Shown here piece after piece: positions 8,877-17,192 of a stretch of DNA of 64,000 nucleotides (positions within the stretch are counted from its first letter, which is position 1; every line of letters begins with the position of its first letter). Made by a program: the position numbers and the translations under genes. The notes beneath the pieces were generated by a model that worked only from the letters and a program-made list of their open reading frames with translations, was not told the origin of the DNA and made no database searches. This DNA comes from Pukyongia sp. (GTDB lineage Bacteria; Bacteroidota; Bacteroidia; Flavobacteriales; Flavobacteriaceae), in assembly GCA_030148705.1 (NCBI GenBank), contig JASBSY010000017.1:62001-126000 (forward strand), given 5' to 3'.

Positions 8877-10841
8877 TTGATCTCGAGAACCACCATAGAT
8901 AGTGTCTTTGAAACCGCCCGGGTTGAGGAGGTAATTGGCGATTTTGTTCAGCTGAAGAAATCGGGAAGTAACTTTAAAGGCCTGAGTCCTTTTAGTGATG
9001 AGCGCACCCCCAGTTTTATGGTGTCGCCGGTTAAACAGATTTGGAAAGACTTCAGTAGCGGTAAAGGCGGAAACGTTGTGGCATTCCTGATGGAACACGA
9101 ACATTTCACCTATCCGGAGGCCATCAAATATCTCGCTAAGAAGTACGGGATCGAGATAGAGGAGACACAGCAATCCGACGAGCAAAAAGCTCAGGCAAAT
9201 GAGCGGGAAAGCCTGTATCTCGTAAGTGAATACGCTAAAGACTTTTTTGTGAGTGCGCTTCATAAGTCGGAAGAAGGAAAAGCCATCGGACTCAGTTACT
9301 TCAAGGAGCGCGGCTTCACAGATGAAACCATTAAGAAGTTCGAGTTGGGGTATTCGCCCGATTCGTGGGAGGCTTTTACATCGAAAGCGATTAAGGACGG
9401 CTACAAGCTAGAGTACCTTGAGAAATCGGGCCTTACCATCGTCAAGGAAGAGAAGCAATTCGACCGTTTTAAAGGCAGGGTGATGTTTCCCATTAAAAGT
9501 ATGAGTGGGCGTGTGCTGGGCTTTGGTGGCAGGATACTAACAGCCGATAAACGCGCCGCAAAGTACCTTAACTCCCCTGAGAGCGATATTTACCACAAGA
9601 GCAAGGTCCTTTATGGAATTTATCTGGCAAAGCAGGCCATCGCAAAAGAAGATAATTGTTACCTGGTGGAAGGTTATACCGATGTGATCCAGTTCAATCA
9701 AAGCGGGATCGAGAATGTGGTTTCCTCTTCGGGAACTGCATTGACCCCGGAGCAGATACGGCTTATCAATCGGCTAACAAAGAATGTCACCGTTCTTTTC
9801 GACGGGGATGCGGCAGGGCTTCGCGCTTCACTGAGAGGGGTAGACCTTATCCTCGAACAGGGGATGAACGTTCGCATATGTACTTTTCCCGAGGGACAGG
9901 ACCCTGATAGTTTCGCAAGGGATAATTCGCTGGAAGAATTAAAGGAATACCTGGATGAAAACGCAAACGATTTTATCAATTTCAAAGCGTCCTTACTGGC
10001 TTCAGAAGCAAAGAACGATCCAATAAACAGGGCCGAAACCATCCGGGATATGGTGGTGAGTATATCGAAGATTCCCGACGCTATCAAGCAGGAGGTGTAC
10101 ATTAAGGAATGTGCCCGGATTATGGATATTTCGGAAGAAGTACTTTTTAATACCCTTGCACAGATCCTTCAGAAGGTAAAGCGGGATACGGGCAGGAAAA
10201 CTCAACAACCCCATTTGGAGAATATGGGGATAGTTACCACGGATTCGAAACAGCTTCCTAAAGTCGATGTTCAGTACGAGCTCGAGCTCAAGATCATTGA
10301 ATTGCTACTCCTGTATGGAACCGAGGACGAGGAATTCGAGGACCTGATCCTCGAAACCACTAAAGAAGGAAAGATTGCATTTACCCCGGAAAAGGTACGT
10401 ACCAAGGTCTATGAAAAAATCTATCTCGACCTGCAGGACGACGAGATCGAGTTTACGAATGATGAATTCAGGGCGTTGTACTACGAGATCATCAATAGGT
10501 TAAACGAGGAACGCGATATCAAGATCGATATCCTGGTGAACCAACTTCCCCCTGAAAAAGCTGAAATCGTAACCAATATCCTCATGGAGGATGAGAAGCA
10601 CAGCCTGCACAACTGGGAGGGCAAGGATATCTTTGTAAAGGAGAAAAAAGACACCATTTCCCAAGTGGTAAACGAAACGGTACTAAACCTCAGGCGTCAT
10701 CTTGTAACCACAAAAATCTCTGAACTGGCCAACAGTCCGGTGATAAACGGGGAATACGAAGACCGCTCCGTAATGGAGAATATTGAGGATTATAAAAAAT
10801 TAAAGGAAGTACTTTCTACGAAACTTCGCAGAGTACTTTAA
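8877..10841 (+). CDS. dnaG: DNA primase DnaG with a zinc-ribbon that has lost its zinc ligands
   Basis: DnaG makes RNA primers for the replisome. The 654-residue protein begins at a TTG (MISRTTIDSVFETARVEEVIG). It has an N-terminal zinc-ribbon-like domain (1-95), a catalytic TOPRIM core (YLVEGYTDVI, then LFDGDAAG) and a C-terminal helicase-binding region. In the zinc-ribbon the four ligand positions of E. coli DnaG (C40, H43, C61, C64) align to S37, S40, D58 and S61, while the surrounding fold residues (NFKGLSPF, TPSF, GGNVVAFLM) are kept. A degenerate -7 box TATTTTTA lies at 8846-8853. The stop codon directly abuts the stop of the convergent response regulator. Confidence 0.93.
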   Translation: MISRTTIDSVFETARVEEVIGDFVQLKKSGSNFKGLSPFSDERTPSFMVSPVKQIWKDFSSGKGGNVVAFLMEHEHFTYPEAIKYLAKKYGIEIEETQQSDEQKAQANERESLYLVSEYAKDFFVSALHKSEEGKAIGLSYFKERGFTDETIKKFELGYSPDSWEAFTSKAIKDGYKLEYLEKSGLTIVKEEKQFDRFKGRVMFPIKSMSGRVLGFGGRILTADKRAAKYLNSPESDIYHKSKVLYGIYLAKQAIAKEDNCYLVEGYTDVIQFNQSGIENVVSSSGTALTPEQIRLINRLTKNVTVLFDGDAAGLRASLRGVDLILEQGMNVRICTFPEGQDPDSFARDNSLEELKEYLDENANDFINFKASLLASEAKNDPINRAETIRDMVVSISKIPDAIKQEVYIKECARIMDISEEVLFNTLAQILQKVKRDTGRKTQQPHLENMGIVTTDSKQLPKVDVQYELELKIIELLLLYGTEDEEFEDLILETTKEGKIAFTPEKVRTKVYEKIYLDLQDDEIEFTNDEFRALYYEIINRLNEERDIKIDILVNQLPPEKAEIVTNILMEDEKHSLHNWEGKDIFVKEKKDTISQVVNETVLNLRRHLVTTKISELANSPVINGEYEDRSVMENIEDYKKLKEVLSTKLRRVL

Positions 10842-11474
10842 TTATCCAAACTGAAACATTCGAGACTGGTGGATAAGATCGGCCAGGTTATCAACCTTTA
10901 GTTTCTTTAGCAGCCTGGTTTTATACGTACTAACTGTTTTCTCGTTAATGTTAAGCGCATTGGCAATGTCCTTGTTTCGCTTTCCGCTGGACAGCAGGTT
11001 TAAAACTTCGATTTCGCGGGACGATAATTTCTTGTAACGGCTAATAGCACTGGTTTCCCCAACATTTCTGCTTGTAAAGGTCGAAGTGAGATCCTCGTTC
11101 AGGAAGATACCTCCTTTGGCAATTTGCTTTAAGGCTTTCAGGAATAACTTTGTGGAAGCGGTCTTTGGAACATAGCCCGCTGCACCGGACTTGATAGACC
11201 GTAGCGCATAAATCTCTTCCGGGTGGGTGGAGAAGATAAGGACTCTTACTTCCGGGAATTCGGTTTTTATACCACGAAGCGCGTTAATGCCATTGATATG
11301 AGGCATATCGATCTCCATAATTAGAATGTCCGGCTTCTCTTCTTGTAAACTCTTGTACAATTCATCTCCGTTGTTAGCTTTGCCGATAATTTTAAAATTA
11401 TCGTTCTTTTTTAGCATACAGGCTATCCCTTTTCTGGTTACCGGATGATGATCGGCGATAAATATTTTCTTCAT
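10842..11474 (-). CDS. NarL/LuxR-family response regulator with Glu in place of the phosphoacceptor Asp
   Basis: A 210-residue protein with an N-terminal receiver domain (1-120) and a C-terminal LuxR-type helix-turn-helix (LSSREIEVLNLL, IANALNINEKTVSTYKTRLLKKL). Acidic residue D8 (IADHHP), the switch Ser/Thr (FST) and the conserved Lys (YVPKTA) are present. The residue that should be the phosphorylated Asp is E54, in IMEIDMP where the family has MDxxMP. Glu often mimics the phosphorylated state, so the regulator may be constitutively active or controlled another way. No histidine kinase is nearby. It lies downstream of nadE on the same strand with 156 bases between, and has its own candidate promoter. 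Confidence 0.85.
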   Translation of the reverse strand: MKKIFIADHHPVTRKGIACMLKKNDNFKIIGKANNGDELYKSLQEEKPDILIMEIDMPHINGINALRGIKTEFPEVRVLIFSTHPEEIYALRSIKSGAAGYVPKTASTKLFLKALKQIAKGGIFLNEDLTSTFTSRNVGETSAISRYKKLSSREIEVLNLLSSGKRNKDIANALNINEKTVSTYKTRLLKKLKVDNLADLIHQSRMFQFG

Positions 11475-11560
11475 TTTATTAAGATGTCTTTTATAAGAAA
11501 GACACGAATAACAATTACTTGTTATTTGTGTGAGGTTTTTGTAATAGAAATACTACAAAT

Positions 11561-11568
11561 CAAATCTA
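11561..11568 (-). promoter_or_regulatory. -7 box of the response-regulator gene
   Basis: TAGATTTG on the - strand matches TAnnTTTG, giving a predicted leader of about 83 bases. The -33 element is not clear (TTTCT about 22 bases upstream). Confidence 0.45.
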
Positions 11569-11630
11569 AAGAAAAGAATGTTTCGTCTTAAGAAATTTCG
11601 TTCAACGTAGTAAAAACTCGTTGAATGCAC

Positions 11631-12422
11631 TTAATTTTTAAGATGGGCAGGTAATATACAGACAGGAATGGGGTTCATTTTATGCTGATTGGCTCTATTA
11701 AGACGTAAATATAAGCTTAATACCTCTTTTTCACGGCCACTGAAATCGGCGGGAATCTTGCCTTTTTGGTCCATTTCCATCGCCCATTCCAATTCGTCAT
11801 AACTTGCACCCAGTTGGTCCTCATCTGTACGGCTATCTCCAAATAAACCGTCGGTTGGAGCCGCCTGCATAATACTTAGGGGAACCTGTACAAAATGACC
11901 AATCTCGTATACCTCACTTTTAAGCAGGTCGGCAATGGGACTGAGGTCCACCCCGCCGTCACCGTACTTGGTGTAAAACCCCACCCCAAAATCCTCAACT
12001 TTGTTGCCTGTACCGGCCACAAGATAGCGGTGCAGTCCGGCAAAGAAATAAAGGGTAGTCATGCGCAAACGAGCCCGTGTGTTCGCCAGGCTGAGGTCGA
12101 GATAGGTATCGTTGCTGGTAAGGGGGATGGTGCTTTTAAAGGTCTCGAAAACCGAGGTGAGTTCTACCTCTACGTTGGTCACATTGGCATACCGATCTTT
12201 TAATTGCTTTATATGTTCCTGCGCTCGGTTCACCTGACTTTCTGCCTGGTGGATGGGCATCTCCACGCATAGCGTTCGCATGCCGGTCATGGCGCACAGG
12301 GTAGAAGTTACCGCAGAATCGATGCCTCCGCTAACGCCAATCACAAAGCCTTCCATTTTTGCAGCTGCCGCATAATCCTTTAACCATGAGACTATATAAT
12401 CGACTACTTTTTCGGTCTTCAT
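11631..12422 (-). CDS. nadE: NAD synthetase (NH3-dependent form)
   Basis: NadE adenylates nicotinate adenine dinucleotide and amidates it to NAD+. The ATP-pyrophosphatase P-loop SGGIDSAV is at about residues 30-37, with further family motifs ANTRARLRM, GTGNKVEDFGVGFYTKYGDGGVD and PTDGLFGDSRTDEDQLGASYDELE. At 263 residues it lacks the N-terminal glutaminase domain, so free ammonia is the expected nitrogen donor. It is divergent from gldB, an arrangement known from flavobacterial gld loci, and shares a promoter region with it. Confidence 0.95.
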   Translation of the reverse strand: MKTEKVVDYIVSWLKDYAAAAKMEGFVIGVSGGIDSAVTSTLCAMTGMRTLCVEMPIHQAESQVNRAQEHIKQLKDRYANVTNVEVELTSVFETFKSTIPLTSNDTYLDLSLANTRARLRMTTLYFFAGLHRYLVAGTGNKVEDFGVGFYTKYGDGGVDLSPIADLLKSEVYEIGHFVQVPLSIMQAAPTDGLFGDSRTDEDQLGASYDELEWAMEMDQKGKIPADFSGREKEVLSLYLRLNRANQHKMNPIPVCILPAHLKN

Positions 12423-12449
12423 ATTTGAAGGATTCTGAGTTTATAATGA

Positions 12450-12457
12450 TAACTTTG
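12450..12457 (+). promoter_or_regulatory. -7 box of gldB, interleaved with the nadE promoter
   Basis: TAACTTTG matches TAnnTTTG, with TTTG at 12424-12427 lying 22 bases upstream as a candidate -33. The leader to ATG 12528 is about 67 bases. Confidence 0.55.
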
Positions 12458-12462
12458 CAACA

Positions 12463-12470
12463 CAAAAATA
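12463..12470 (-). promoter_or_regulatory. -7 box of nadE, interleaved with the gldB promoter
   Basis: TATTTTTG on the - strand matches TAnnTTTG, giving a leader of about 37 bases to the nadE ATG at 12422. Only 5 bases separate it from the gldB -7 box, so polymerase could not occupy both at once. Confidence 0.5.
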
Positions 12471-12527
12471 GGCATTTAGATACTTTCTAAAAACCTGTGC
12501 CGTTAAACTAATTAAGTATTTCTGTAA

Positions 12528-13484
12528 ATGAAGTATACAGCAGTCCTTTTTTTATTTTTTATCATGGTTTGCTGCAGTGATAAAAGCGCTGTGGAAAAGG
12601 AGATCGAAAGAATCCCCATGGATGTTCGCATAGAGCGATTCGACAAGGAATTTGCCTCTGCCTCCGTAGAAGATCTTCCCCGCTTAAAGAAAAAATTTCC
12701 CGCCTTTTTTCCCGAACAATTTCACGACAGTATTTGGGTAGGACGCATGCGGGACACTCTGCAGCAACAGCTTAACCGGGAAGTCTTAAAAGTGTTCCCC
12801 GACAATGAAAAGATCGAAGCTGTATTGTATCCGCTGTTCCAACATATAGCATACTATTTCCCTGAATTTGAAGAGCCTGTTACGGTAACGGTTACCTCCG
12901 ATGTGGATTACCAGAATAAGGTTATCGTAGCCGATAGCTTACTGGTTATCGGACTGGATACTTACCTGGGAAGTGAGCACGAGTTCTATGAAGGAATTAA
13001 GCGTTATGTAGCTAAAAATCTAAAACCTTCCCAACTCGGTCCTGATGTGGCTGAAGCGTATGCCCGTCAGTTGATAGCCATCCCGCGCCAGCGAAACCTG
13101 CTTTCGCAAATGATCTATTACGGAAAAGAACTTTATTTAAAGGATATCTGGTTGCCGGAAATCCCCGATGCTGAGAAAATAGGATATTCGGAAGAAGAAA
13201 TGGCCTGGGCTTTGGAGAATGAAGAAGAGATCTGGCGTTATTTTATCGAGAACGAATTACTGTTTAGCAGTGATCCCAAGCTGCCGGGTCGCTTTATCAA
13301 TGCTGCTCCCTTTTCCAAATTCTATCTCGAGATCGATAATGAATCTCCCGGGATGATTGGACGGTTTATCGGGTGGCAAATAGTGCGGGCCTATATGGAG
13401 AGGAACGATGTTACCGTGCCACAGCTAATGATAAAGACAACCGAAGAAATTTATACCAATTCAAAATATAAACCTGAACGATAA
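12528..13484 (+). CDS. gldB: Gliding motility lipoprotein GldB
   Basis: GldB is a lipoprotein required for flavobacterial gliding and linked to T9SS function. It is a 318-residue protein. The signal sequence ends in a cysteine-rich lipobox (MKYTAVLFLFFIMVCCSD), so it should be lipid-anchored. The mature sequence (IPMDVRIERFDKEFA, FPAFFPE, and the C-terminal PGMIGRFIGWQIVRAYMERN) fits the GldB family. The stop overlaps the gldC start by one base (TAATG). The nadE-gldB-gldC neighbourhood is the one described in gliding flavobacteria. Confidence 0.9.
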   Translation: MKYTAVLFLFFIMVCCSDKSAVEKEIERIPMDVRIERFDKEFASASVEDLPRLKKKFPAFFPEQFHDSIWVGRMRDTLQQQLNREVLKVFPDNEKIEAVLYPLFQHIAYYFPEFEEPVTVTVTSDVDYQNKVIVADSLLVIGLDTYLGSEHEFYEGIKRYVAKNLKPSQLGPDVAEAYARQLIAIPRQRNLLSQMIYYGKELYLKDIWLPEIPDAEKIGYSEEEMAWALENEEEIWRYFIENELLFSSDPKLPGRFINAAPFSKFYLEIDNESPGMIGRFIGWQIVRAYMERNDVTVPQLMIKTTEEIYTNSKYKPER

Positions 13485-13816
13485 TGGCTACTCACACCTC
13501 CGAAATATCCATAAAAGTCCGCCTGGACGAAAATAAGATCCCTGAAGAATTACATTGGACCGCTCCCGATGGCGGTATCGAAGACAGCGAATCGAAGGCT
13601 ATGCTTTTATCGGTATGGGACCACCGCACTCAGGAAGCGTTGAGGATAGATCTCTGGACAAAGGATATGCCTCTGGACGAGATGAAGGTGTTCTTTCATC
13701 AAACCTTAATGGCTATGTCCGGCACCTTCCAAAGAGCCACCGGGGACGAGAAAATGGCCGCGACCATGCGCGATTTCTGTGATTATTTTGCTGAAAAGCT
13801 CGAGCTTAAGAAGTAG
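13484..13816 (+). CDS. gldC: Gliding motility protein GldC
   Basis: A small, soluble, acidic 110-residue protein beginning MATHTSEISIKVRLDENKIP and containing WTAPDGG and LWTKDMPLDEM, characteristic of GldC. GldC supports gliding together with GldB; its biochemical role is not known. It is translationally coupled to gldB through a one-base overlap. Only two bases separate its stop from the stop of the convergent engB, so no independent terminator fits between them. Confidence 0.9.
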   Translation: MATHTSEISIKVRLDENKIPEELHWTAPDGGIEDSESKAMLLSVWDHRTQEALRIDLWTKDMPLDEMKVFFHQTLMAMSGTFQRATGDEKMAATMRDFCDYFAEKLELKK

Positions 13817-13818
13817 TA

Positions 13819-14427
13819 TTAACCTGCTGCGTTTAATTCGGTGTTAATGGCATCGATATAATCCAGTAATTGATCCCTGCCGTAGTCTTTGCTGGCTGAA
13901 GTGATAAAGTAGGGAGGCATGCTTTCCCAGGTCTCAAGTAATTTTTTCTGGTAGGCTTCTATATTGTCTTTTAATGGCTGAGGTTTCAGTTTATCGGCTT
14001 TAGTGAAAACAATGGCAAACGGAATCTGGTTTTCACCCAGCCACTGCATAAAATCGAGATCTATTTGCTGGGGTTCATGCCTGCAATCTATGAGGACAAA
14101 TCCCAAAACCAGCTGCTCCCTCTTGTTGAAGTAGGCAGTGATAAATTTCTGAAAGGTCTTTTTAGCAGTTTTTGAAACCCGGGCGTAGCCATATCCCGGC
14201 AGATCGACCAGGTACCAGTTCTTGTTGATCAGAAAATGATTGATGAGCTGTGTCTTACCGGGCCTACCGGAAGTTTTAGCGAGATTTTTGCGCTGCATCA
14301 GCATATTGATGAGGGAAGATTTTCCCACATTGCTTCGGCCAATAAAGGCATACTCCGGTAGCCGGTTTGCCGGACACTTGGCAACATCGCTGTTGCTCAT
14401 TACGAATTCTGCCGATACAATTTTCAT
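13819..14427 (-). CDS. engB: Ribosome biogenesis GTP-binding protein EngB (YsxC/YihA)
   Basis: An essential GTPase involved in assembly of the large ribosomal subunit. The 202-residue protein shows G1 [11 protein letters not shown] (about 30-40), G3 DLPGYG, and G4 TKAD in [11 protein letters not shown], with the family segment [12 protein letters not shown] between G1 and G3. It is second in a two-gene unit after the alpha/beta hydrolase, with a 9-base gap. Confidence 0.95.
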   Translation of the reverse strand: MKIVSAEFVMSNSDVAKCPANRLPEYAFIGRSNVGKSSLINMLMQRKNLAKTSGRPGKTQLINHFLINKNWYLVDLPGYGYARVSKTAKKTFQKFITAYFNKREQLVLGFVLIDCRHEPQQIDLDFMQWLGENQIPFAIVFTKADKLKPQPLKDNIEAYQKKLLETWESMPPYFITSASKDYGRDQLLDYIDAINTELNAAG

Positions 14428-14436
14428 ATTATTTGT

Positions 14437-15201
14437 TTAGAACCCACGCTGTTGCAGCCAGGCGTACATCAGTTCATTAAAGGTATCAGGGTGTTCCATC
14501 ATGGCTGCATGACCACATTTGTCGATCCAATACAGATCCGCATCGGGCAGCAGCTCATGGAATTCTTCGGCTACCTCGGGTGGAGTAACGTTGTCCTGTT
14601 TGCCCCATATAATACAGGTCGGGGTCTTCATATTCGGGAGGTCTTTCGACATATTGTGGCGAATAGCACTCTTTGCAATAGAGAGCGTCCTTATGAGTTT
14701 ATTCCTGTCGTTCACCGAAGCGTAAACCTCGTCTACGATCTCCTTGGTGGCTATTTTTGGGTCGTAAAATACGTTTTCCGCTTTCTTTTGAATATAATCT
14801 CTGTCACCGCGCTTGGGATAGCTTTCGCCCATGGCACTTTCGTAAAGGCCGGAACTCCCGGTTATAATTAGTGCCTGAACTTTTGCGGGATAGAGTTTAG
14901 TACACAGCAGTCCTATATGACCCCCCAGGGAATTTCCCAGCAGTATTACTTTGCTAAACCCCTTGTGGTCGATAAATTCGGAAACGTAGGTCGCAAAACG
15001 CTTTACGTTGGTCTTTAAGATGGGCATGGAGTAGATTGGAAGTTCAGGTATCAGGATCTGATAACCCCGTTTAGGAAAAAAATCCAGTACACCGTCAAAA
15101 TTACTCAGACCTCCCATCAATCCGTGCAATACTATTATCGGAGTACCTTCTCCCTGTTGCAGATACTTGAATTTGCCTTCTTCGCGTAATTGGTTCGCCA
15201 T
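14437..15201 (-). CDS. Alpha/beta-fold hydrolase, substrate unknown
   Basis: A 254-residue cytoplasmic hydrolase (no signal peptide) with the oxyanion motif LHGLMGG, the nucleophile elbow GNSLGGH, an acid in WGKQDNVTPP, and the catalytic His in KCGHAAMMEHP. Together these form a complete Ser-Asp-His triad. The closest general description is a carboxylesterase or C-C bond hydrolase of the MhpC/BioH type. It is co-transcribed with engB. No substrate can be deduced. Confidence 0.8.
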   Translation of the reverse strand: MANQLREEGKFKYLQQGEGTPIIVLHGLMGGLSNFDGVLDFFPKRGYQILIPELPIYSMPILKTNVKRFATYVSEFIDHKGFSKVILLGNSLGGHIGLLCTKLYPAKVQALIITGSSGLYESAMGESYPKRGDRDYIQKKAENVFYDPKIATKEIVDEVYASVNDRNKLIRTLSIAKSAIRHNMSKDLPNMKTPTCIIWGKQDNVTPPEVAEEFHELLPDADLYWIDKCGHAAMMEHPDTFNELMYAWLQQRGF

Positions 15202-15392
15202 TCGGTCACTTAGTTAACATTCGCTAAAATACACAAAATATGTTGAAAGATGATGTAATCGCAAACTTCGTTTAATCGTAAAACAGGCTGTATAAAAACG
15301 CTCTCATCGGCCAGATTTAGTACGCTTAACAACAATTAAAGCGAGGTGATAAACAGGTAAATATGAGCGAATTATATGTATGTGAGCCCGGT

Positions 15393-15440
15393 AGTGGTAA
15401 AACTTATCAACAAAGTGGTAAAAAGTGGGAAAAAGTGGGA
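15393..15440 (+). promoter_or_regulatory. Four MraZ boxes upstream of the dcw operon
   Basis: Direct repeats of AAAGTGG[GT]AA occur with GTGG at 15415, 15425 and 15435 (exact 10-base spacing) and a fourth GTGG at 15394, one box position skipped. MraZ is known to bind tandem GTGG-type repeats in front of its own gene. The last boxes occupy the place of the -33 element for the -7 box at 15450, which suits autorepression. Confidence 0.85.
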
Positions 15441-15449
15441 AAAGTTCTA

Positions 15450-15457
15450 TATATTTG
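15450..15457 (+). promoter_or_regulatory. -7 box of the dcw (mraZ) operon
   Basis: TATATTTG matches TAnnTTTG, giving a leader of about 27 bases to mraZ. No TTTG is found 17-22 bases upstream; that stretch is taken by MraZ boxes. Confidence 0.65.
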
Positions 15458-15487
15458 AATCACAATCATTGATTTCGCAAGCTTCTT

Positions 15488-15961
15488 ATGCTCAACCTTA
15501 TAGGCACATACGAATGTAAAGCAGACGTTAAAGGACGTGTGCTGGTACCTACTGCCCTTAAAAAGCAGCTAGCTTCTGTGGCCCAGGATTCGTTCGTGAT
15601 CAAACGAGCAGTATTCCAGCCTTGCCTGGAAATGTATCCTATGAACGAGTGGCAGGAGCTGATGAAAAAGATGGGCGAGTTAAACCGGTTCAACAGGAAG
15701 AACAACGATTTTATAAGACGTTTTACGGCAGGTGTTAAAACGGTTGAACTGGATGCTTCAGGCAGGTTGAACATTCCCAAGGACCTGGCATCATTTGCAG
15801 GAATCGATAAGGAAATAGTGATTTCCTCGGCCATTAATATAGTCGAGATATGGGATAAGAATAAATATGAACAAGCCATTGATGATGCTGCCAATGATTT
15901 TGCAGATTTGGCTGAAGAAGTAATGGGAGATGCAAGCAGTGCAGACCATGGAATATCATAG
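15488..15961 (+). CDS. mraZ: Transcriptional regulator MraZ
   Basis: MraZ is a double AbrB-like DNA-binding ring protein that represses the dcw operon. The 157-residue protein has two SpoVT-AbrB repeats, with DVKGRVLVPTALK in the first and DASGRLNIPKDL in the second. It is the first gene of the division and cell-wall cluster and lies directly behind its own operator repeats. The end overlaps rsmH by 14 bases. Confidence 0.95.
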   Translation: MLNLIGTYECKADVKGRVLVPTALKKQLASVAQDSFVIKRAVFQPCLEMYPMNEWQELMKKMGELNRFNRKNNDFIRRFTAGVKTVELDASGRLNIPKDLASFAGIDKEIVISSAINIVEIWDKNKYEQAIDDAANDFADLAEEVMGDASSADHGIS

Positions 15962-16844
15962 ACCCGTACTACTGAAAGAAACGGTCAACGGCCTCAACAT
16001 CCAGCCTAACGGAACATACGTGGATGTGACTTTTGGCGGCGGGGGCCACTCGCGCGAAATTTTAAACCGACTAGGGAGCGAAGGAACATTAATTGCCTTC
16101 GATCAGGATGCAGATGCGCTTGAGAATGCTATCGACGACCAAAGGTTTTTGTTGATCAATGAAAACTTTAGATTTCTCAAGCGCTTTCTGCGTTTCTACG
16201 GACACAAGCAAGTAGACGGAATCCTGGGTGATTTCGGGGTATCATCCCATCAGTTCGACGTAGCCGAACGCGGGTTTTCTACCCGCTTCGAAGCTGAGCT
16301 CGACATGCGTATGAATCGCGGAAGTAGTTTTTCGGCCTTCGATGTGATTAACACTTACGACGAAAAACAACTGCGATCCGTGCTCTCTCAGTACGGAGAG
16401 TTAAGAGCTGCGGCAGGAATGGCCCGAATGATCGTGGAGCGTCGATCCGCTGAACCCATCAAAAATAGCAGTCAGCTGAAAAATGCACTGGGAAAATTTC
16501 TTCCGAAGCACAAAGAAAATAAAATCCTGGCCCAGATATACCAGGCTATACGAATTGAAGTCAACCAGGAGCTGGATGCTCTGAAAGAATTCTTAATGCA
16601 AACTGTCGAGGTGTTAAAGCCAGGGGGGCGGTTAAGTCTTATTTCATATCACTCCCTGGAGGACCGGTTGGTAAAGCGGTTTATGAGAAACGGGCTTTTT
16701 GAAGGAGAGCCGGAAAAGGATGTCTTCGGAAGAGTTGAAGTACCCCTTAAGCCGGTTGGCAAATTCGTGATTCCCAATGAAGAGGAAATTGAAGAGAACC
16801 CCAGGGCTCGCAGTGCAAAACTTCGGGTTGCCGAGAAACTATAA
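15948..16844 (+). CDS. rsmH: 16S rRNA (cytosine-1402-N4) methyltransferase RsmH
   Basis: RsmH (MraW) methylates N4 of C1402 in 16S rRNA. The start MEYHRPVLLKETV at 15948 matches the family; an in-frame ATG at 15930 would add six residues and is less likely. The SAM-binding motif is YVDVTFGGGGHS, and the substrate motifs include GDFGVSSHQFD and YHSLEDRLVKRF. It is 298 residues long. Second gene of the dcw operon, translationally coupled to mraZ. Confidence 0.95.
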   Translation: MEYHRPVLLKETVNGLNIQPNGTYVDVTFGGGGHSREILNRLGSEGTLIAFDQDADALENAIDDQRFLLINENFRFLKRFLRFYGHKQVDGILGDFGVSSHQFDVAERGFSTRFEAELDMRMNRGSSFSAFDVINTYDEKQLRSVLSQYGELRAAAGMARMIVERRSAEPIKNSSQLKNALGKFLPKHKENKILAQIYQAIRIEVNQELDALKEFLMQTVEVLKPGGRLSLISYHSLEDRLVKRFMRNGLFEGEPEKDVFGRVEVPLKPVGKFVIPNEEEIEENPRARSAKLRVAEKL

Positions 16845-16865
16845 CGAATAGAAGTGTAAAAGGAA

Positions 16866-17189
16866 ATGATACAGAAGAGTTTTTACAATGTGGTTAAAGG
16901 CAGGTTCCTGGTGAGTGACGACGCTATTAAGAACTGGCGGTTTATCATTTTTCTCTCTGTATTGGCCCTCATCATGATCGCCAGCAGCCATAGTGCCGAT
17001 AAGAAAGTGCATCGCATCGCCCAGCTGCACAACGAAGTAAAGGAACTTAAGAGTGAGTACGTGGATGTTCGTATGAAACTCATGCAGACCAAACTGGAAA
17101 GCAGAATTATAAGGGCAATGGAAAGTCGGGGGCTTAAACCTTCGGAAACACCCCCGCAAATAATACGAATAACCTCAGCTAAAGACTAA
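16866..17189 (+). CDS. ftsL: Cell division protein FtsL-like
   Basis: A 107-residue bitopic protein with a short cytoplasmic N-terminus, one membrane helix (FIIFLSVLALIMIA, about residues 27-41), then a coiled coil with heptad hydrophobics (IAQLHNEVKELKSEY). This topology, together with its position between rsmH and ftsI, identifies the divergent FtsL of Bacteroidota, which scaffolds the FtsQLB complex at the septum. Sequence conservation is low, so context carries most of the weight. Confidence 0.8.
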   Translation: MIQKSFYNVVKGRFLVSDDAIKNWRFIIFLSVLALIMIASSHSADKKVHRIAQLHNEVKELKSEYVDVRMKLMQTKLESRIIRAMESRGLKPSETPPQIIRITSAKD

Positions 17190-17192
17190 CAG

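Noticed and set aside
10053-10058. Recent foreign origin of the dikinase/translocase locus
   Set aside because: Codon use and base composition by eye resemble the neighbours, and signals and promoter style are native; a computed GC and codon profile would be needed to claim transfer.
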